From Cronobacter sakazakii (GTDB lineage: Bacteria > Pseudomonadota > Gammaproteobacteria > Enterobacterales > Enterobacteriaceae): a DNA stretch of 64,000 nt. Positions 16,823 to 26,584 of the stretch are shown one piece after another. The DNA is taken from contig NZ_CP011047.1 in assembly GCF_000982825.1 (NCBI RefSeq), positions 3,720,001 to 3,784,000 of the forward strand, given 5' to 3'. The notes under the pieces were generated by a model. The model saw only the letters and a program-made list of their open reading frames with translations, was not told the DNA's origin and did not search any database. A program made the position numbers and the translations under genes. Each line of letters opens with the position of its first letter. The first letter of the stretch is position 1.

Positions 16823-17377
16823 ATGCAGTGGCGTAACTCACCTACTCGATACGGACATTTCTCGGTACTGCTTCACTGGCTGATGGCGCTGACGGTTTAC
16901 GGCATGTTTGCGCTCGGGCTGTGGATGGTATCGCTCGGTTATTACGATGTCTGGTATCACCAGGCACCGGAAATTCACAAGAGTATCGGCATCATCCTGT
17001 TTATTTTCCTGCTGGTACGCGTGGTCTGGCGCTTTATCTCTCCGCCGCCGCCTCCGCTGGCCAGTTACTCGCGACTCACGCATTACAGCGCTGTTGCAGT
17101 GCATGTGATGCTCTACCTGATCCTGTTTACGATCCTCATCAGCGGCTATCTGATTTCCACCGCCGAAGGCAAACCGATTTCCGTCTTCGGGCTGTTTGAA
17201 GTCCCTGCCCTGGTGAGCGGCGCAGGCGAGCAGGCCGATCTGGCTGGCGATATTCACCTGTGACTCGCCTGGAGCGTTGTGCTGCTCTCCGTTGCGCATG
17301 CCGCCGCCGCGCTGAAACACCATTTTGTCGACAAAGACGTCACCCTGAAGCGGATGCTCGGGAAAGCGTCACATTAA
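16823..17377 (+). pseudogene. yceJ: Cytochrome b561 family protein YceJ, interrupted by UGA
   Basis: Inner-membrane di-heme cytochrome b561 homologue, normally about 188 residues with four helices. Here the frame reads 146 codons to GDIHL and then meets TGA at 17261-17263. The same frame continues for 37 sense codons, LAWSVVLLSVAHAAAALKHHFVDKDVTLKRMLGKASH, to a TAA at 17375-17377. Remembered E. coli YceJ has HFW-LAWSVV at this point, so TGA stands exactly where TGG (Trp) is expected. The short product would lack helix 4 and its heme His. It could be a recent pseudogene, a sequencing error, or low-level UGA readthrough as Trp. Confidence 0.85.
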
Positions 17378-17391
17378 CCATGGAGCGAAAT

Positions 17392-17967
17392 ATGAAGAAA
17401 AGCCTGCTGGGGGTCACTCTGGGTGCCCTGCTGTTTACCACCGGCTCAGCCGTTGCTGCCGACTATAAAATTGATAAAGAAGGCCAGCACGCCTTCGTTA
17501 ACTTCCGTATCCAGCATCTGGGTTATAGCTGGCTTTACGGTACGTTCCGCGATTTCGACGGTTCGTTCACTTTCGATGAGAAAAACCCGGCGGCGGATAA
17601 AGTCAGCGTGACCATTAACACTAACAGCGTCGACACCAATCACGCCGAGCGCGATAAACACCTGCGCAGCGCGGAATTCCTGAACGTGGCGAAATTCCCG
17701 AAAGCAACCTTCACCTCCACCAGCGTGAAGAAAGATGGCGATGAGCTGGATATCACCGGCGATCTGACCCTGAACGGCGTGACCAAACCGGTCACTCTTG
17801 AAGCCAAACTGCTGGGCCAGGGTAAAGATCCGTGGGGCGGCGAGCGCGCGGGCTTTGAAGCGGAAGGCAAAATCAAACTCAAAGACTTCAACATCACGAC
17901 CGATCTCGGCCCGGCGTCTCAGGACGTGGATCTGATTATCTCGGTAGAAGGCGTGAAGCAGAAGTAA
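17392..17967 (+). CDS. yceI: Periplasmic isoprenoid-binding protein YceI
   Basis: YceI-family lipocalin-like periplasmic protein that binds a polyprenyl ligand such as ubiquinone-8 in E. coli. It is induced by alkaline pH and osmotic stress there. It has 191 residues, the E. coli length, with signal peptide MKKSLLGVTLGALLFTTGSAVAA. Family blocks visible are YKIDKEGQHAFVNFRIQHLGYSWLYGTF and LTLNGVTKPVTLEAKL. It starts 14 bp after the end of the yceJ frame, so it is probably cotranscribed with the broken gene. Confidence 0.96.
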   Translation: MKKSLLGVTLGALLFTTGSAVAADYKIDKEGQHAFVNFRIQHLGYSWLYGTFRDFDGSFTFDEKNPAADKVSVTINTNSVDTNHAERDKHLRSAEFLNVAKFPKATFTSTSVKKDGDELDITGDLTLNGVTKPVTLEAKLLGQGKDPWGGERAGFEAEGKIKLKDFNITTDLGPASQDVDLIISVEGVKQK

Positions 17968-17981
17968 TTCGCTTCTGGCGA

Positions 17982-18012
17982 AAAAAAACCGGTCAACTGA
18001 CCGGTTTTTTTA
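17982..18012. terminator. Bidirectional terminator between yceI and trhO
   Basis: AACCGGTC / GACCGGTT stem with an AACT loop, flanked by eight A and seven T. It serves the converging yceI and trhO. Confidence 0.9.
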
Positions 18013-18022
18013 TGCCTGCGGG

Positions 18023-19072
18023 TTATTCCGGGTCCGGAATACCAAGCGTGGTGTTAAGACGCCCGCGGGATTTATTAAAGATTTTATTGCCGTTCTCACG
18101 CCCTGCGCGGCGACGGCGCTGCTCCTCTTCCGGCAGCGACATCTCTTCTTTACAGAGCTCGCTACAACAGCCAGAAAACTTCTCGGCACAAGCCGGGCAC
18201 TGGATGAACAGCAGGTGGCACCCGTCGTTTTTACAGTTGGTGTGGCTGTCGCACAGCGCGCCGCACTGATGGCAGTGCGCGATCACGTCGTCAGAGATAC
18301 GCTCACCCATACGTTCGTCGAACACAAAGTTTTTACCGACGAAACGTACCGGAAGCCCCTGTTCGCGCGCTTTGCGGGCGTATTCGATGATGCCACCTTC
18401 GATATGCCAGACTTTCTGGAAACCGTTATGACGCATGAACGCGCTCGCCTTCTCACAGCGGATGCCGCCGGTGCAGTACATGACAATTTTCTTGTCTTTG
18501 TACTCCTGCATCATCTCGACGGCTTTCGGCAGCTGTTCACGGAACGTATCCGCCGGGATCTCCAGCGCATTCTCGAAATGGCCCACTTCATATTCATAGT
18601 GGTTACGCATATCGATAAACACGGCGTCCGGATCGTCAAGCATGGCGTTCACTTCCGCCGCCTTGAGATATTCGCCCACGTCGCTCGCGTCAAAGGTCGG
18701 ATCGTCAATGCCGTCCGCCACGATGCGGTCACGCACTTTCATGCGCAGCACCCAGAAGGATTTCCCGTCGTCATCCAGGGCGATGTTCAGGCGCACGCCA
18801 TTGAGCGCCGGATGAAAGCCATACAGCGCGGCGCGAAACGCCTCGACGTTGCTTTCAGGAACGCTTATCTGCGCGTTGATGCCTTCATGGGCAAGATAGA
18901 TACGGCCAAAGACATTCAGCGCGGTGAATGCCTGCCAGAGCGCGTCGCGCGTGGCCTTCGGATCGTCGATGGTGAAATACTTATAGAATGAGATGGTGGT
19001 GCGCGGCTCGGTTTCGGCGAGCATGCGCGCCCTCAGTTCCTCATTCGATATGCGGTTGTGTAACACTGGCAT
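18023..19072 (-). CDS. trhO: tRNA uridine(34) hydroxylase TrhO (YceA)
   Basis: Rhodanese-family enzyme that hydroxylates U34 of certain tRNAs in an oxygen-dependent route to 5-methoxyuridine/cmo5U. It has 349 residues (E. coli 350). The N-terminal UPF0176 domain is followed by a rhodanese domain with the catalytic Cys in MYCTGGIRCEKASAFM (about residue 180). A C-terminal Cys-rich zinc-type segment follows (CHQCGALCDSHTNCKNDGCHLLFIQCPACAEKFSGCCS). It is divergent from lpxL. Confidence 0.95.
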   Translation of the reverse strand: MPVLHNRISNEELRARMLAETEPRTTISFYKYFTIDDPKATRDALWQAFTALNVFGRIYLAHEGINAQISVPESNVEAFRAALYGFHPALNGVRLNIALDDDGKSFWVLRMKVRDRIVADGIDDPTFDASDVGEYLKAAEVNAMLDDPDAVFIDMRNHYEYEVGHFENALEIPADTFREQLPKAVEMMQEYKDKKIVMYCTGGIRCEKASAFMRHNGFQKVWHIEGGIIEYARKAREQGLPVRFVGKNFVFDERMGERISDDVIAHCHQCGALCDSHTNCKNDGCHLLFIQCPACAEKFSGCCSELCKEEMSLPEEEQRRRRAGRENGNKIFNKSRGRLNTTLGIPDPE

Positions 19073-19297
19073 GGTGTACGTTCCTGCTATCGGTGGGGGA
19101 ATAAATAACGGCCGGCATCATATAGCAATTACCGTTAATTTACATCCTTACATTTTACGCTACATTTTCCACACCTTACCTGTGAGTGATCTTCAGTCAG
19201 GCATCGCGGCGCGAAAGGCAGAGAATTTTGGTCGTTCGCAAAAAAATGTCACAATACGGGCCGTGAAAGGGCTTCGCCTGCAATTAATGGAATTTTC

Positions 19298-20218
19298 ATG
19301 ACGCATTTACCGCAATTTTCTCGCGCACTGCTGCACCCCCGTTACTGGCTGACCTGGCTTGGCATTGGCCTGCTGTATCTTGTCGTGCTGCTGCCCTACC
19401 CGGTTATCTGGCGGCTCGGCCGCGGGCTGGGACGTATTGCGAAGCGGCTAATGAAGCGCCGCGCGCGCATCGCCCACCGCAACCTTGAGCTCTGCTTTCC
19501 TGATATGAGTGACGCCGAGCGCGAGGCGCTGGTGGTGAAGAATTTCGAGTCGGTCGGTATGGGGCTGATGGAAACCGGCATGGCCTGGTTCTGGCCCAAC
19601 TGGCGCGTCGAGCGCTGGACAGAGGTGTCCGGCGTGGAACCCGTGAAAGCGCTGCTGGCGCAAAAACAGGGCATTTTGCTTATCGGCGTGCATTTTCTGA
19701 CGCTGGAGCTTGGCGCACGCATCTTCGGGATGCATACGCCGGGCATCGGGGTCTATCGCCCGAACGACAACCCCCTGCTCGACTGGCTGCAAACCTGGGG
19801 CCGTCTGCGATCCAATAAAACGATGCTCGACCGTAAGGATCTCAAAGGGATGATCAAGGCGCTGAAAGGCGGCGAGATCATCTGGTATGCGCCGGACCAT
19901 GACTACGGCCCGCGTAACAGCGTGTTTGTGCCGTTTTTCGCAGTCGATCAGGCCGCCACGACGTCCGGCACCTGGATGCTGGCGAAGATGTCGAAAGCCT
20001 GCATTGTGCCGTTCGTGCCGCGCCGTAAAGCGGACGGCAGCGGCTACGAGCTGATTGCGCTGGAGCCGGAGTGCGCACCGCCGCTTGGCAGCGCCGAAGA
20101 GACCGCCGCCTGGATGAATAGCATCGTTGAGAAGTGCATTCTGATGGCGCCGGATCAATATATGTGGCTGCATCGCCGCTTTAAAACGCGCCCTGAAGGC
20201 GTGCCGTCCCGCTACTAA
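19298..20218 (+). CDS. lpxL: Lipid A lauroyl acyltransferase LpxL (HtrB)
   Basis: Adds laurate to Kdo2-lipid IVA in lipid A synthesis on the inner-membrane face. It has 306 residues, the E. coli length, with one N-terminal membrane anchor (LTWLGIGLLYLVVLLPYPVIW). The catalytic H-x4-E motif is in GVHFLTLELGAR. Conserved PGIGVYRPNDNPLLDWLQTWGRLRSNK and YMWLHRRFKTRPEGVPSRY follow. The paralogue LpxP is close in sequence, but locus and N-terminus point to LpxL. mdtG, next to this gene in E. coli, is missing here. Confidence 0.95.
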   Translation: MTHLPQFSRALLHPRYWLTWLGIGLLYLVVLLPYPVIWRLGRGLGRIAKRLMKRRARIAHRNLELCFPDMSDAEREALVVKNFESVGMGLMETGMAWFWPNWRVERWTEVSGVEPVKALLAQKQGILLIGVHFLTLELGARIFGMHTPGIGVYRPNDNPLLDWLQTWGRLRSNKTMLDRKDLKGMIKALKGGEIIWYAPDHDYGPRNSVFVPFFAVDQAATTSGTWMLAKMSKACIVPFVPRRKADGSGYELIALEPECAPPLGSAEETAAWMNSIVEKCILMAPDQYMWLHRRFKTRPEGVPSRY

Positions 20219-20348
20219 TGCTTTTCGCCCGCCACGCCTTAGGCGCGTGCGGGCCTTGCCCCTTCCAAATTTTTTCCATTCATACTTGCAAACCACAATA
20301 TTCGACTATTCTTTCCTGAAACAACCATGTCCGTTCAGGGAGAAAGCT

Positions 20349-20726
20349 ATGACTATGTACGCCACGCTTGAAGAAGCCATTGACGCAGCACGCGAAGAGT
20401 TCCTCGCCGCGAATCCGGGAGTTGAGGAAGAGGACGCGGTTGTCGAGCTGTTCAATATGCAAAAATATGTGCTGCAGGACGGGGAAATCATGTGGCAGGC
20501 AGAATTCTTCGCCGATGAAACCGACGAAGGCGACTGCCTGACCGTGTTAACCGGCGATGCCGCGCAGAGCGTGTTTGACGGCGATTTCGATGAGATTGAG
20601 CTGCGCCAGGAGTGGCAGGAAGAAAATACCCTGCATGAATGGGATGAGGGCGAATTTCAGCTGGAGCCGCCGCTGGACACCGAAGAGGGACGCACCGCGG
20701 CGGATGAATGGGACACCACCCGCTAA
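20349..20726 (+). CDS. msyB: Acidic protein MsyB
   Basis: Very acidic cytoplasmic protein, found in E. coli as a multicopy suppressor of secretion mutants and apparently stress-induced. It has 125 residues, starting MTMYATLEEAIDAAREEFLAANPGVEEEDAV. The C-terminus EEQNTLHEWDEGEF-type block (here EENTLHEWDEGEFQLEPPLDTEEGRTAADEWDTTR) is nearly that of E. coli. An AGGGAGAAA ribosome site precedes the chosen ATG. It converges on yceK with only 3 bp between them. Confidence 0.95.
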   Translation: MTMYATLEEAIDAAREEFLAANPGVEEEDAVVELFNMQKYVLQDGEIMWQAEFFADETDEGDCLTVLTGDAAQSVFDGDFDEIELRQEWQEENTLHEWDEGEFQLEPPLDTEEGRTAADEWDTTR

Positions 20727-20729
20727 ACG

Positions 20730-20957
20730 TTACTCATACGGGCCGTGATGCATATCAACCGGCAACAGCAGCGTATCGAAGATAAGTGAAAACGGCAGGT
20801 CGAGCATCAGGATAAAACGCCACGGCCTGTCCCGCACATCCCACTGCACGCCGGGGTAATACTGGTTGCCATGCCCCTGCCCCGGCACGGCGCGACTGAT
20901 GATGCTGCCACAACCGCAGAGCATCCAGACGGCAAGCAGAACGGCGATAATTCTCAA
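20730..20957 (-). CDS. yceK: Small lipoprotein YceK (DUF1375)
   Basis: 75-residue predicted lipoprotein: MRIIAVLLAVWMLCGCGSII with lipobox L-C-G-C. The mature part GQGHGNQYYPGVQWDVRDRPWRFILMLDLPFSLIFDTLLLPVD is the DUF1375 signature. Function unknown. It lies downstream of opgH beyond a terminator, as in E. coli. Confidence 0.93.
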   Translation of the reverse strand: MRIIAVLLAVWMLCGCGSIISRAVPGQGHGNQYYPGVQWDVRDRPWRFILMLDLPFSLIFDTLLLPVDMHHGPYE

Positions 20958-21012
20958 AGGCGACCTCGCGTTTTAACGTTATGTATGCAGTATAACAGCC
21001 CGTCCCGCGGGC

Positions 21013-21046
21013 AAAAAAAATGCCGGCCTTAATGGCCGGCATTTTC
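21013..21046 (-). terminator. Terminator of opgGH
   Basis: ATGCCGGCC / GGCCGGCAT stem (9 bp, 5-nt loop) with a T run on the minus strand, 20 bp past the opgH stop. Confidence 0.88.
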
Positions 21047-21065
21047 ATTTCACTACGCTTAACGC

Positions 21066-23594
21066 TTACGGCGTGCTTAATGCCTGCGGGTTAAGCTTCA
21101 GTGTCTCGTAATGATTCACCCATGACGAATAGCGCTCCGGGTGCGCCCAGACGCGGTAGTGCATACGCGCCATCGTAACCGGATCGCTCAACAGCACCAG
21201 ACGGCGGTCGCGGTTCAGTTTCTCCGGCGTATCGTTCAGCGCCTGCTCGACATGACGATCGCGGGCGATTTCCAGCACGTGGCTTGCGCGGTGACGCGCG
21301 GTCGCCATGGCGGTTGCCAGCGCGTTAAACGACGGATGGAACACCGCGTGCATAAAGCCATCGTCCAGTGAACGGCTGCGGTTGAGCACCAGATAACGGT
21401 CGGTATCCACCAGCACCTGCGGCGGCGAATACTCTTCCGGGATCAGGAACAGTTTCCAGCGTTTGGTGCGCAGGCCGACGGTCGCGCGGCTCGAAATCAC
21501 CGACACAAACGGCGACAGGATAAGCGAGAACACGATAGGCGCCAGCCAGAACAGGAAGCGCAGATCAAGCCACGCCATGCCGACCGCCCACACCAGCCCC
21601 AGCAGCAGCTGAGAACCGTGACGCATGAACGCTTCGCTCCACGGGGTGGAGTCGTCGTCGCGCTGCGGCGAATTCCATACCACTTCCCAGCCAAGGAACG
21701 CGCTCACCACAAACACGGTGTGGAACAGCATACGCACCGGCGCCAGCAGTACCGAGAACAGCACTTCCAGCAGCAGAGAGAGCGTCACGCGCAGGAAGCC
21801 GCCGTACTCTTTCGGGCCTTTACACCAGATGAGAATGACGCTCAAAAGCTTCGGCAGGAACAGCAGCACCATCGTTGAAGCAAACAGCGCTATCGCGAGC
21901 TCAGGACGCCACTGCGGCCACACCGGGAACAGCTGACGCGGCTGGAGGAAGTATTGCGGCTCGGTGAGCGCATGTACCACCTGCAACGCGGTCGAGAGCG
22001 CCAGGAACAGGAACCAGAGCGGCGCTGAAAGATAAGACATCACGCCAGTCAGGAACACCGCGCGGTGAACCGGGTGCATCCCTTTAACGAGGAACAGGCG
22101 GAAGTTCATCAGGTTGCCGTGACACCAGCGACGGTCACGCTTAAGCTCATCCAGCAGGTTCGGCGGCAGCTCTTCATAAGAGCCCGGCAGATCGTAGGCA
22201 ATCCACACGCCCCAGCCTGCACGACGCATCAGCGCCGCTTCCACGAAGTCGTGGGAGAGGATAGAGCCTGCGAAAGAGCCCTCGCCCGGGAGCGGTGCCA
22301 GCGCACAGTGCTCGATAAACGGCTTCACGCGGATAATGGCGTTATGGCCCCAGTAGTGCGATTCGCCCAGCTGCCAGAAGTGCAGGCCGGCGGTAAAGAG
22401 CGGCCCGTAAACGCGTGTCGCGAATTGCTGGCAGCGCGCATAGAGCGTGTCCATTCCGGAGGCTTTCGGCGACGACTGGATGATCCCGGCGTTCGGGTTC
22501 GCTTCCATCAGACGCACCAGCCCGGTCAGACAGTCGCCCGTCATCACGGAGTCGGCGTCCAGCACCACCATGTAGCTGTACTGGTTGCCCCAGCGGCGGC
22601 AGAAATCGTCGATGTTGCCGCTTTTACGCTTCACACGACGGCGACGGCGGCGATAGAAAATCTGCCCTTCGCCCTGCACTTCGGCAATCAGCTCCATCCA
22701 GGCTTTCTGCTCGGCAACGCAGATATCCGGATTGTAACTGTCGCTCAGGATATAAACGTCGAAGTGCGCCTGCTGGCCGGTGGCTTTCACCGACTCCCAG
22801 GTCGCGCGCAGGCCCGCGAAGACGCGATCCACGTCTTCGTTACAGATAGGCATGATAAGCGCAGTGCGATGCTCAGGGTTTATCGGCTCGTCGCCCACCG
22901 TCGAGGCGGAGATGCTGTACTTATCTTTACCGATAAGCAGCTGCAAAAAGCCCATCAGCGCCGTCCAGAATCCGGCGCTCACCCAGCAGAACAGGATAGC
23001 GAACAGGATAAGGATGCCGCTTTGCAGCACATACGGCAGCAGTTGCATCAGCGACACCAGCCAGTCCTGGCCCATCATGTCCGCCGGATTGATCAGCGCC
23101 CAGCCCTGATACGGCAGAATGGTTTTCATATACCAGGTCGCGACGACGGTCTGTGAGAGCGTCAGCAGCAGCAGAATGTAACGGCGGATGGTGCCGACCG
23201 TACGCCATTTCTGCTCCGCGGCGCGCTCTTCTTTCGTCAGCCCCGCCATGTAGCGCGGCAGCACTTCACGACCGCGCAGACGGTCCCAGAAGCGCCCAAT
23301 CGGGTTGGTGCGCCACGGGTCCGGGAACATGGAGGAACGTGTTGCCTTTGGCATGGCCTGGATCTGGGTGCGGCCTTCATCGTCTTTGATCAGTTGATCG
23401 CCCTTGAGCGAGTCTGACCAGCGCTGTTCAAGACGCGTTTTCACCGAGCCCAGCGGGGAATCATCCTCGCGGGCCCAGACGCGTCCTTCAGCGTCCAGCG
23501 CCTGATGAAGGGCCTGCATGTCCGATGTCGGCAGCGCCGCTTTCTCAGCGTCAGAAAGCGGCAGCAGGTCGATATACTCAGTAGACTTATTCAT
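21066..23594 (-). CDS. opgH: Glucans biosynthesis glucosyltransferase OpgH (MdoH)
   Basis: Inner-membrane processive glucosyltransferase that makes and exports the beta-1,2-glucan backbone of osmoregulated periplasmic glucans from UDP-glucose. The protein has 842 residues, with several membrane segments on both sides of a GT2 domain. Catalytic features visible are [29 protein letters not shown] (DxD type) and [12 protein letters not shown] (Q/RxxRW). The start [22 protein letters not shown] overlaps the end of opgG by 8 bp, so translation is probably coupled. An upstream ATG (23624) inside opgG is less likely. Confidence 0.97.
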
Positions 23595-25140
23595 TGGCAG
23601 GTAGCTGATAGCTCCAGGTTTCACTCAGCGGCTGATCGCCATTGACAAGGGCAGCGCGCATTTCAGTGGTTTTCTTGGCGTCTTTGATTTTCACGCGCAG
23701 CATCATACGCCAGCCTTTGGTGACCGGGTTGTAGCGCACGCTGTTTTCTACGATTTCGCCGTTATCGCCAATGCTCGCCTGAGCGGTCACCGGCGTGTTG
23801 TCCGGCAGCTTTTGCATTTCAGTGCCGGTGAAATCCACCACAAACGCGATGGTGCCATCCGGCTGACGAATGAGGTTGGACTGTTTCACATCGCCCGTGG
23901 AGCGACGCGTCTGCAGCACCCACGCGTTTTCCGGCGCGTGCAGTTTGTCTTCATCGCGGCTAAAGGTGATGGTGTATTTGAAATTCATCTCCTTGCCCGG
24001 ATCCGGCAGCTGATCCGGCGTCCAGTAAGCGACGATGTTATCGTTGGTTTCGTCGTTGGTTGGAATTTCCACCAGCTCGATTTTGCCTTTCCCCCACTGC
24101 CCTTGCGGGGTGACCCACGCGCTCGGACGCAGATCGTAGCGGTCGTCAATATCTTCAAAACGGGAGAACTGACGGCCACGCTGCAACAGGCCAAAGCCCT
24201 GCGGGTTTTCAGTGGTAAACGTGCTGACCGCGAGATGTTTCGGGTTATTCAGCGGACGCCAGATCCACTCGCCGTTACCGGCGTGTAGGGAGAGACCGTT
24301 GGAGTCATGCAGTTCCGGGCGGTAGTTAGTCGCCGGCGACGGCTGGTTCGGCCCGAAGAGGAACATGCTGGTCAGCGGTGCAACGCCCAGTTTGCCCACT
24401 TTATCGCGAAGGTAGACTTTCGACTGTACATCCACAACCGTATCGCGACCGGGGGTTATGATGAAGCGATAGGAACCTGTGGCACGCGGAGAATCCAGCA
24501 GCGCGTAAATCGTCAGGCGTTTGTCGGTCGGTTTAGGACGCTCAATCCAGAACTCGCGAAAGCGCGGGAACTCTTCACCGGACGGCAGCGCGGTGTCGAT
24601 AGCCAGACCGCGCGCGGAAAGCCCGTACACCTGGCCCTGGCCGATGACGCGGAAGTAGCTCGCGCCGAGCATGCTGACGATTTCGTCGTTTTTATCTTTG
24701 CTGTTGATCGGGTAGAGCACTTTGAAACCGGCAAAGCCCAGATCTTTAACCGTGTCTTTGTCGTGCTGCACATTACCGAAATTGAAATAATCCGGGCTGT
24801 ACTTAATTTTGCGAACCGTATTGGCCGTCACCTCGTTAAGGGCAACCGGCGTGTCGAAGTACATACCCTGATGGTAGAATTCAAGCTTGAACGGGGTTTT
24901 GATTTTGCTCCAGTAGGCTTTGTCGTGATTGAACTGGATCTGTTGGTAGTCCGCGTATTTCATATCGCGGAAAACGGAGGGCAGGTTGCTTTTCGGCGCT
25001 TCATAGCTTTTTCCCGCTAAGGATTTCGCCTGTTTTGCGACGTCGTCGATAGTGAAGGCCCAACCTGAAGTGGTATAAAGTGACAACATCACTGCTGCAC
25101 CCAGCCAACCCATTTTCATCATCTGTGTTTTATGTTTCAT
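23587..25140 (-). CDS. opgG: Periplasmic glucan biosynthesis protein OpgG (MdoG)
   Basis: Periplasmic protein needed to shape the glucan chain, probably forming its branches. About 517 residues from [28 protein letters not shown], a clear signal peptide cleaved before [16 protein letters not shown]. Strong matches to the family include [29 protein letters not shown] residues and [29 protein letters not shown]. The exact start is uncertain: GTG at 25152, ATG at 25140, or the ATGs at 25122 and 25119. It overlaps opgH and is divergent from opgC. Confidence 0.96.
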
Positions 25141-25395
25141 ATAACTAAGCACTTCCCCCTTTGTGTGCTTAAATCAATCCGATCCATTTTAATGGAAACT
25201 TGCGGTTTCCGACAACACAATCCCCGCTTTGTTCAGCACGTCGGTTCAGCGATTAAGCAAATGAATGCGCGCCATTTTCGCTTTGCGAATTTGTCCTGGA
25301 GACTGTGTCGCGGCCTTCCTGTAGGGTGGGGGCCGAATCTAAAACAGAATCAGCCTGAGGGATAAGGCGAATAGTCCGAGATTTTATGGAGTGAT

Positions 25396-26553
25396 ATGAC
25401 GACACCAACACAGAGAGAATTTTTTCTCGATTCCATACGCGCATGGTTGATGCTCCTTGGCATCCCGTTTCATATTTCGCTGATCTATTCCACACATCAG
25501 TGGCATGTCAACAGCCTGACGCCGTCTGCGGGTCTGACCGTCTTTAACGACTTCATCCACGCCTTCCGCATGCAGGTCTTCTTTGTTATTTCAGGATATT
25601 TTTCCTACATGCTGTTCCTGCGCTACCCGCGAAAACGCTGGTGGAAAGTACGCGTGGAGCGTGTCGGCATTCCGATGCTGACCGCCATTCCCCTACTGAC
25701 GCTGCCGCAATTTTTGATGCTGCAATATGTCAAAGGCCGCGCCGATAGCTGGCATACGCTTTCCGGTTACGACAAATACAATACGCTGGTGTGGGAACTC
25801 ACGTCGCATTTATGGTTTTTGTTAGTGCTGGTGGTTTTCACGACGCTCGGTCTGCTGATATTTCAGTGGATAAAAAACGTCCCGGAAGAAAAAAGCGCGG
25901 CGCTGGCTGAACGACTGACATTAGGAAAACTCTCAGCGTTGTTTTTACTTTTTGGCGTCGCGTTTGCTGCTTTGCGCCGTTTTATTTTTATCGTCTACGC
26001 GCCGATATTAAGCGACGGGCTGTTTAATTTTGTGGTGATGCAGACCCTGTTTTATTCGCCGTTTTTTATTCTCGGCGCGCTGGCGTTTAAACACGCCTCG
26101 CTGAAAAACCGTTTTACGACGTTCTCGCCTGGCTGCGCGGTGGGCTCGACCGTGGCCTTTGTCGCCTATCTGCTGAACCAGCGATACGGCAGCGGCGACG
26201 CCTGGATGTATGAAACCGACAACGTCATCAGCATGCTGATGGGCCTGTGGATGGTGAATGTGGTGTTTTCGCTCGGCCACCGCCTGCTGAATTTCAAATC
26301 AGCGCGGGTCACCTATTTTGTTAACGCTTCGCTGTTTATCTATCTGGTGCACCACCCGCTGACGCTGTTCTTCGGCGCGTATATCACGCCACACATTCAC
26401 TCGAACGCGCTGGGCTTTATCGCAGGCCTGGTGTTTGTGATTGGCATTGCGGTGGCGCTGTATGAGGCCCATCTGCGCATTCCGCTACTGCGCTTTCTGT
26501 TCTCAGGCAAGCCGCAAAATAAAACCCCGTCGCCGGGTACCGCGACGGGGTGA
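25396..26553 (+). CDS. opgC: Glucans biosynthesis protein OpgC (MdoC)
   Basis: Inner-membrane acyltransferase-3 family protein that succinylates periplasmic glucans. It has 385 residues, as in E. coli, with about ten hydrophobic segments. The acyltransferase-3 hallmarks are RAWLMLLGIPFHISLIYS near the N-terminus and FFVISGYFSYMLFLR near residue 60. The C-terminus NALGFIAGLVFVIGIAVALYEAHLRIPLLRFLFSGK is typical. It is transcribed away from opgGH, with a 255-bp shared control region. Confidence 0.96.
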   Translation: MTTPTQREFFLDSIRAWLMLLGIPFHISLIYSTHQWHVNSLTPSAGLTVFNDFIHAFRMQVFFVISGYFSYMLFLRYPRKRWWKVRVERVGIPMLTAIPLLTLPQFLMLQYVKGRADSWHTLSGYDKYNTLVWELTSHLWFLLVLVVFTTLGLLIFQWIKNVPEEKSAALAERLTLGKLSALFLLFGVAFAALRRFIFIVYAPILSDGLFNFVVMQTLFYSPFFILGALAFKHASLKNRFTTFSPGCAVGSTVAFVAYLLNQRYGSGDAWMYETDNVISMLMGLWMVNVVFSLGHRLLNFKSARVTYFVNASLFIYLVHHPLTLFFGAYITPHIHSNALGFIAGLVFVIGIAVALYEAHLRIPLLRFLFSGKPQNKTPSPGTATG

Positions 26554-26559
26554 TAGTGA

Positions 26560-26584
26560 CACGCGCCCTCGCGGCGCGTGCTTT
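26560..26584. terminator. Terminator between opgC and clsC
   Basis: CACGCGCC / GGCGCGTG stem (8 bp, 5-nt loop) followed by CTTT. It lies between the converging genes; the T run is short. Confidence 0.6.

Noticed and set aside
17261..17263. Selenocysteine codon in yceJ
   Set aside because: The residue at this position in the family is Trp, no SECIS-like hairpin is evident just downstream, and the protein is not a known selenoprotein.
22065..23156. 363-codon plus-strand frame opposite opgH
   Set aside because: Antisense to a highly conserved glucosyltransferase; typical GC-rich shadow frame.
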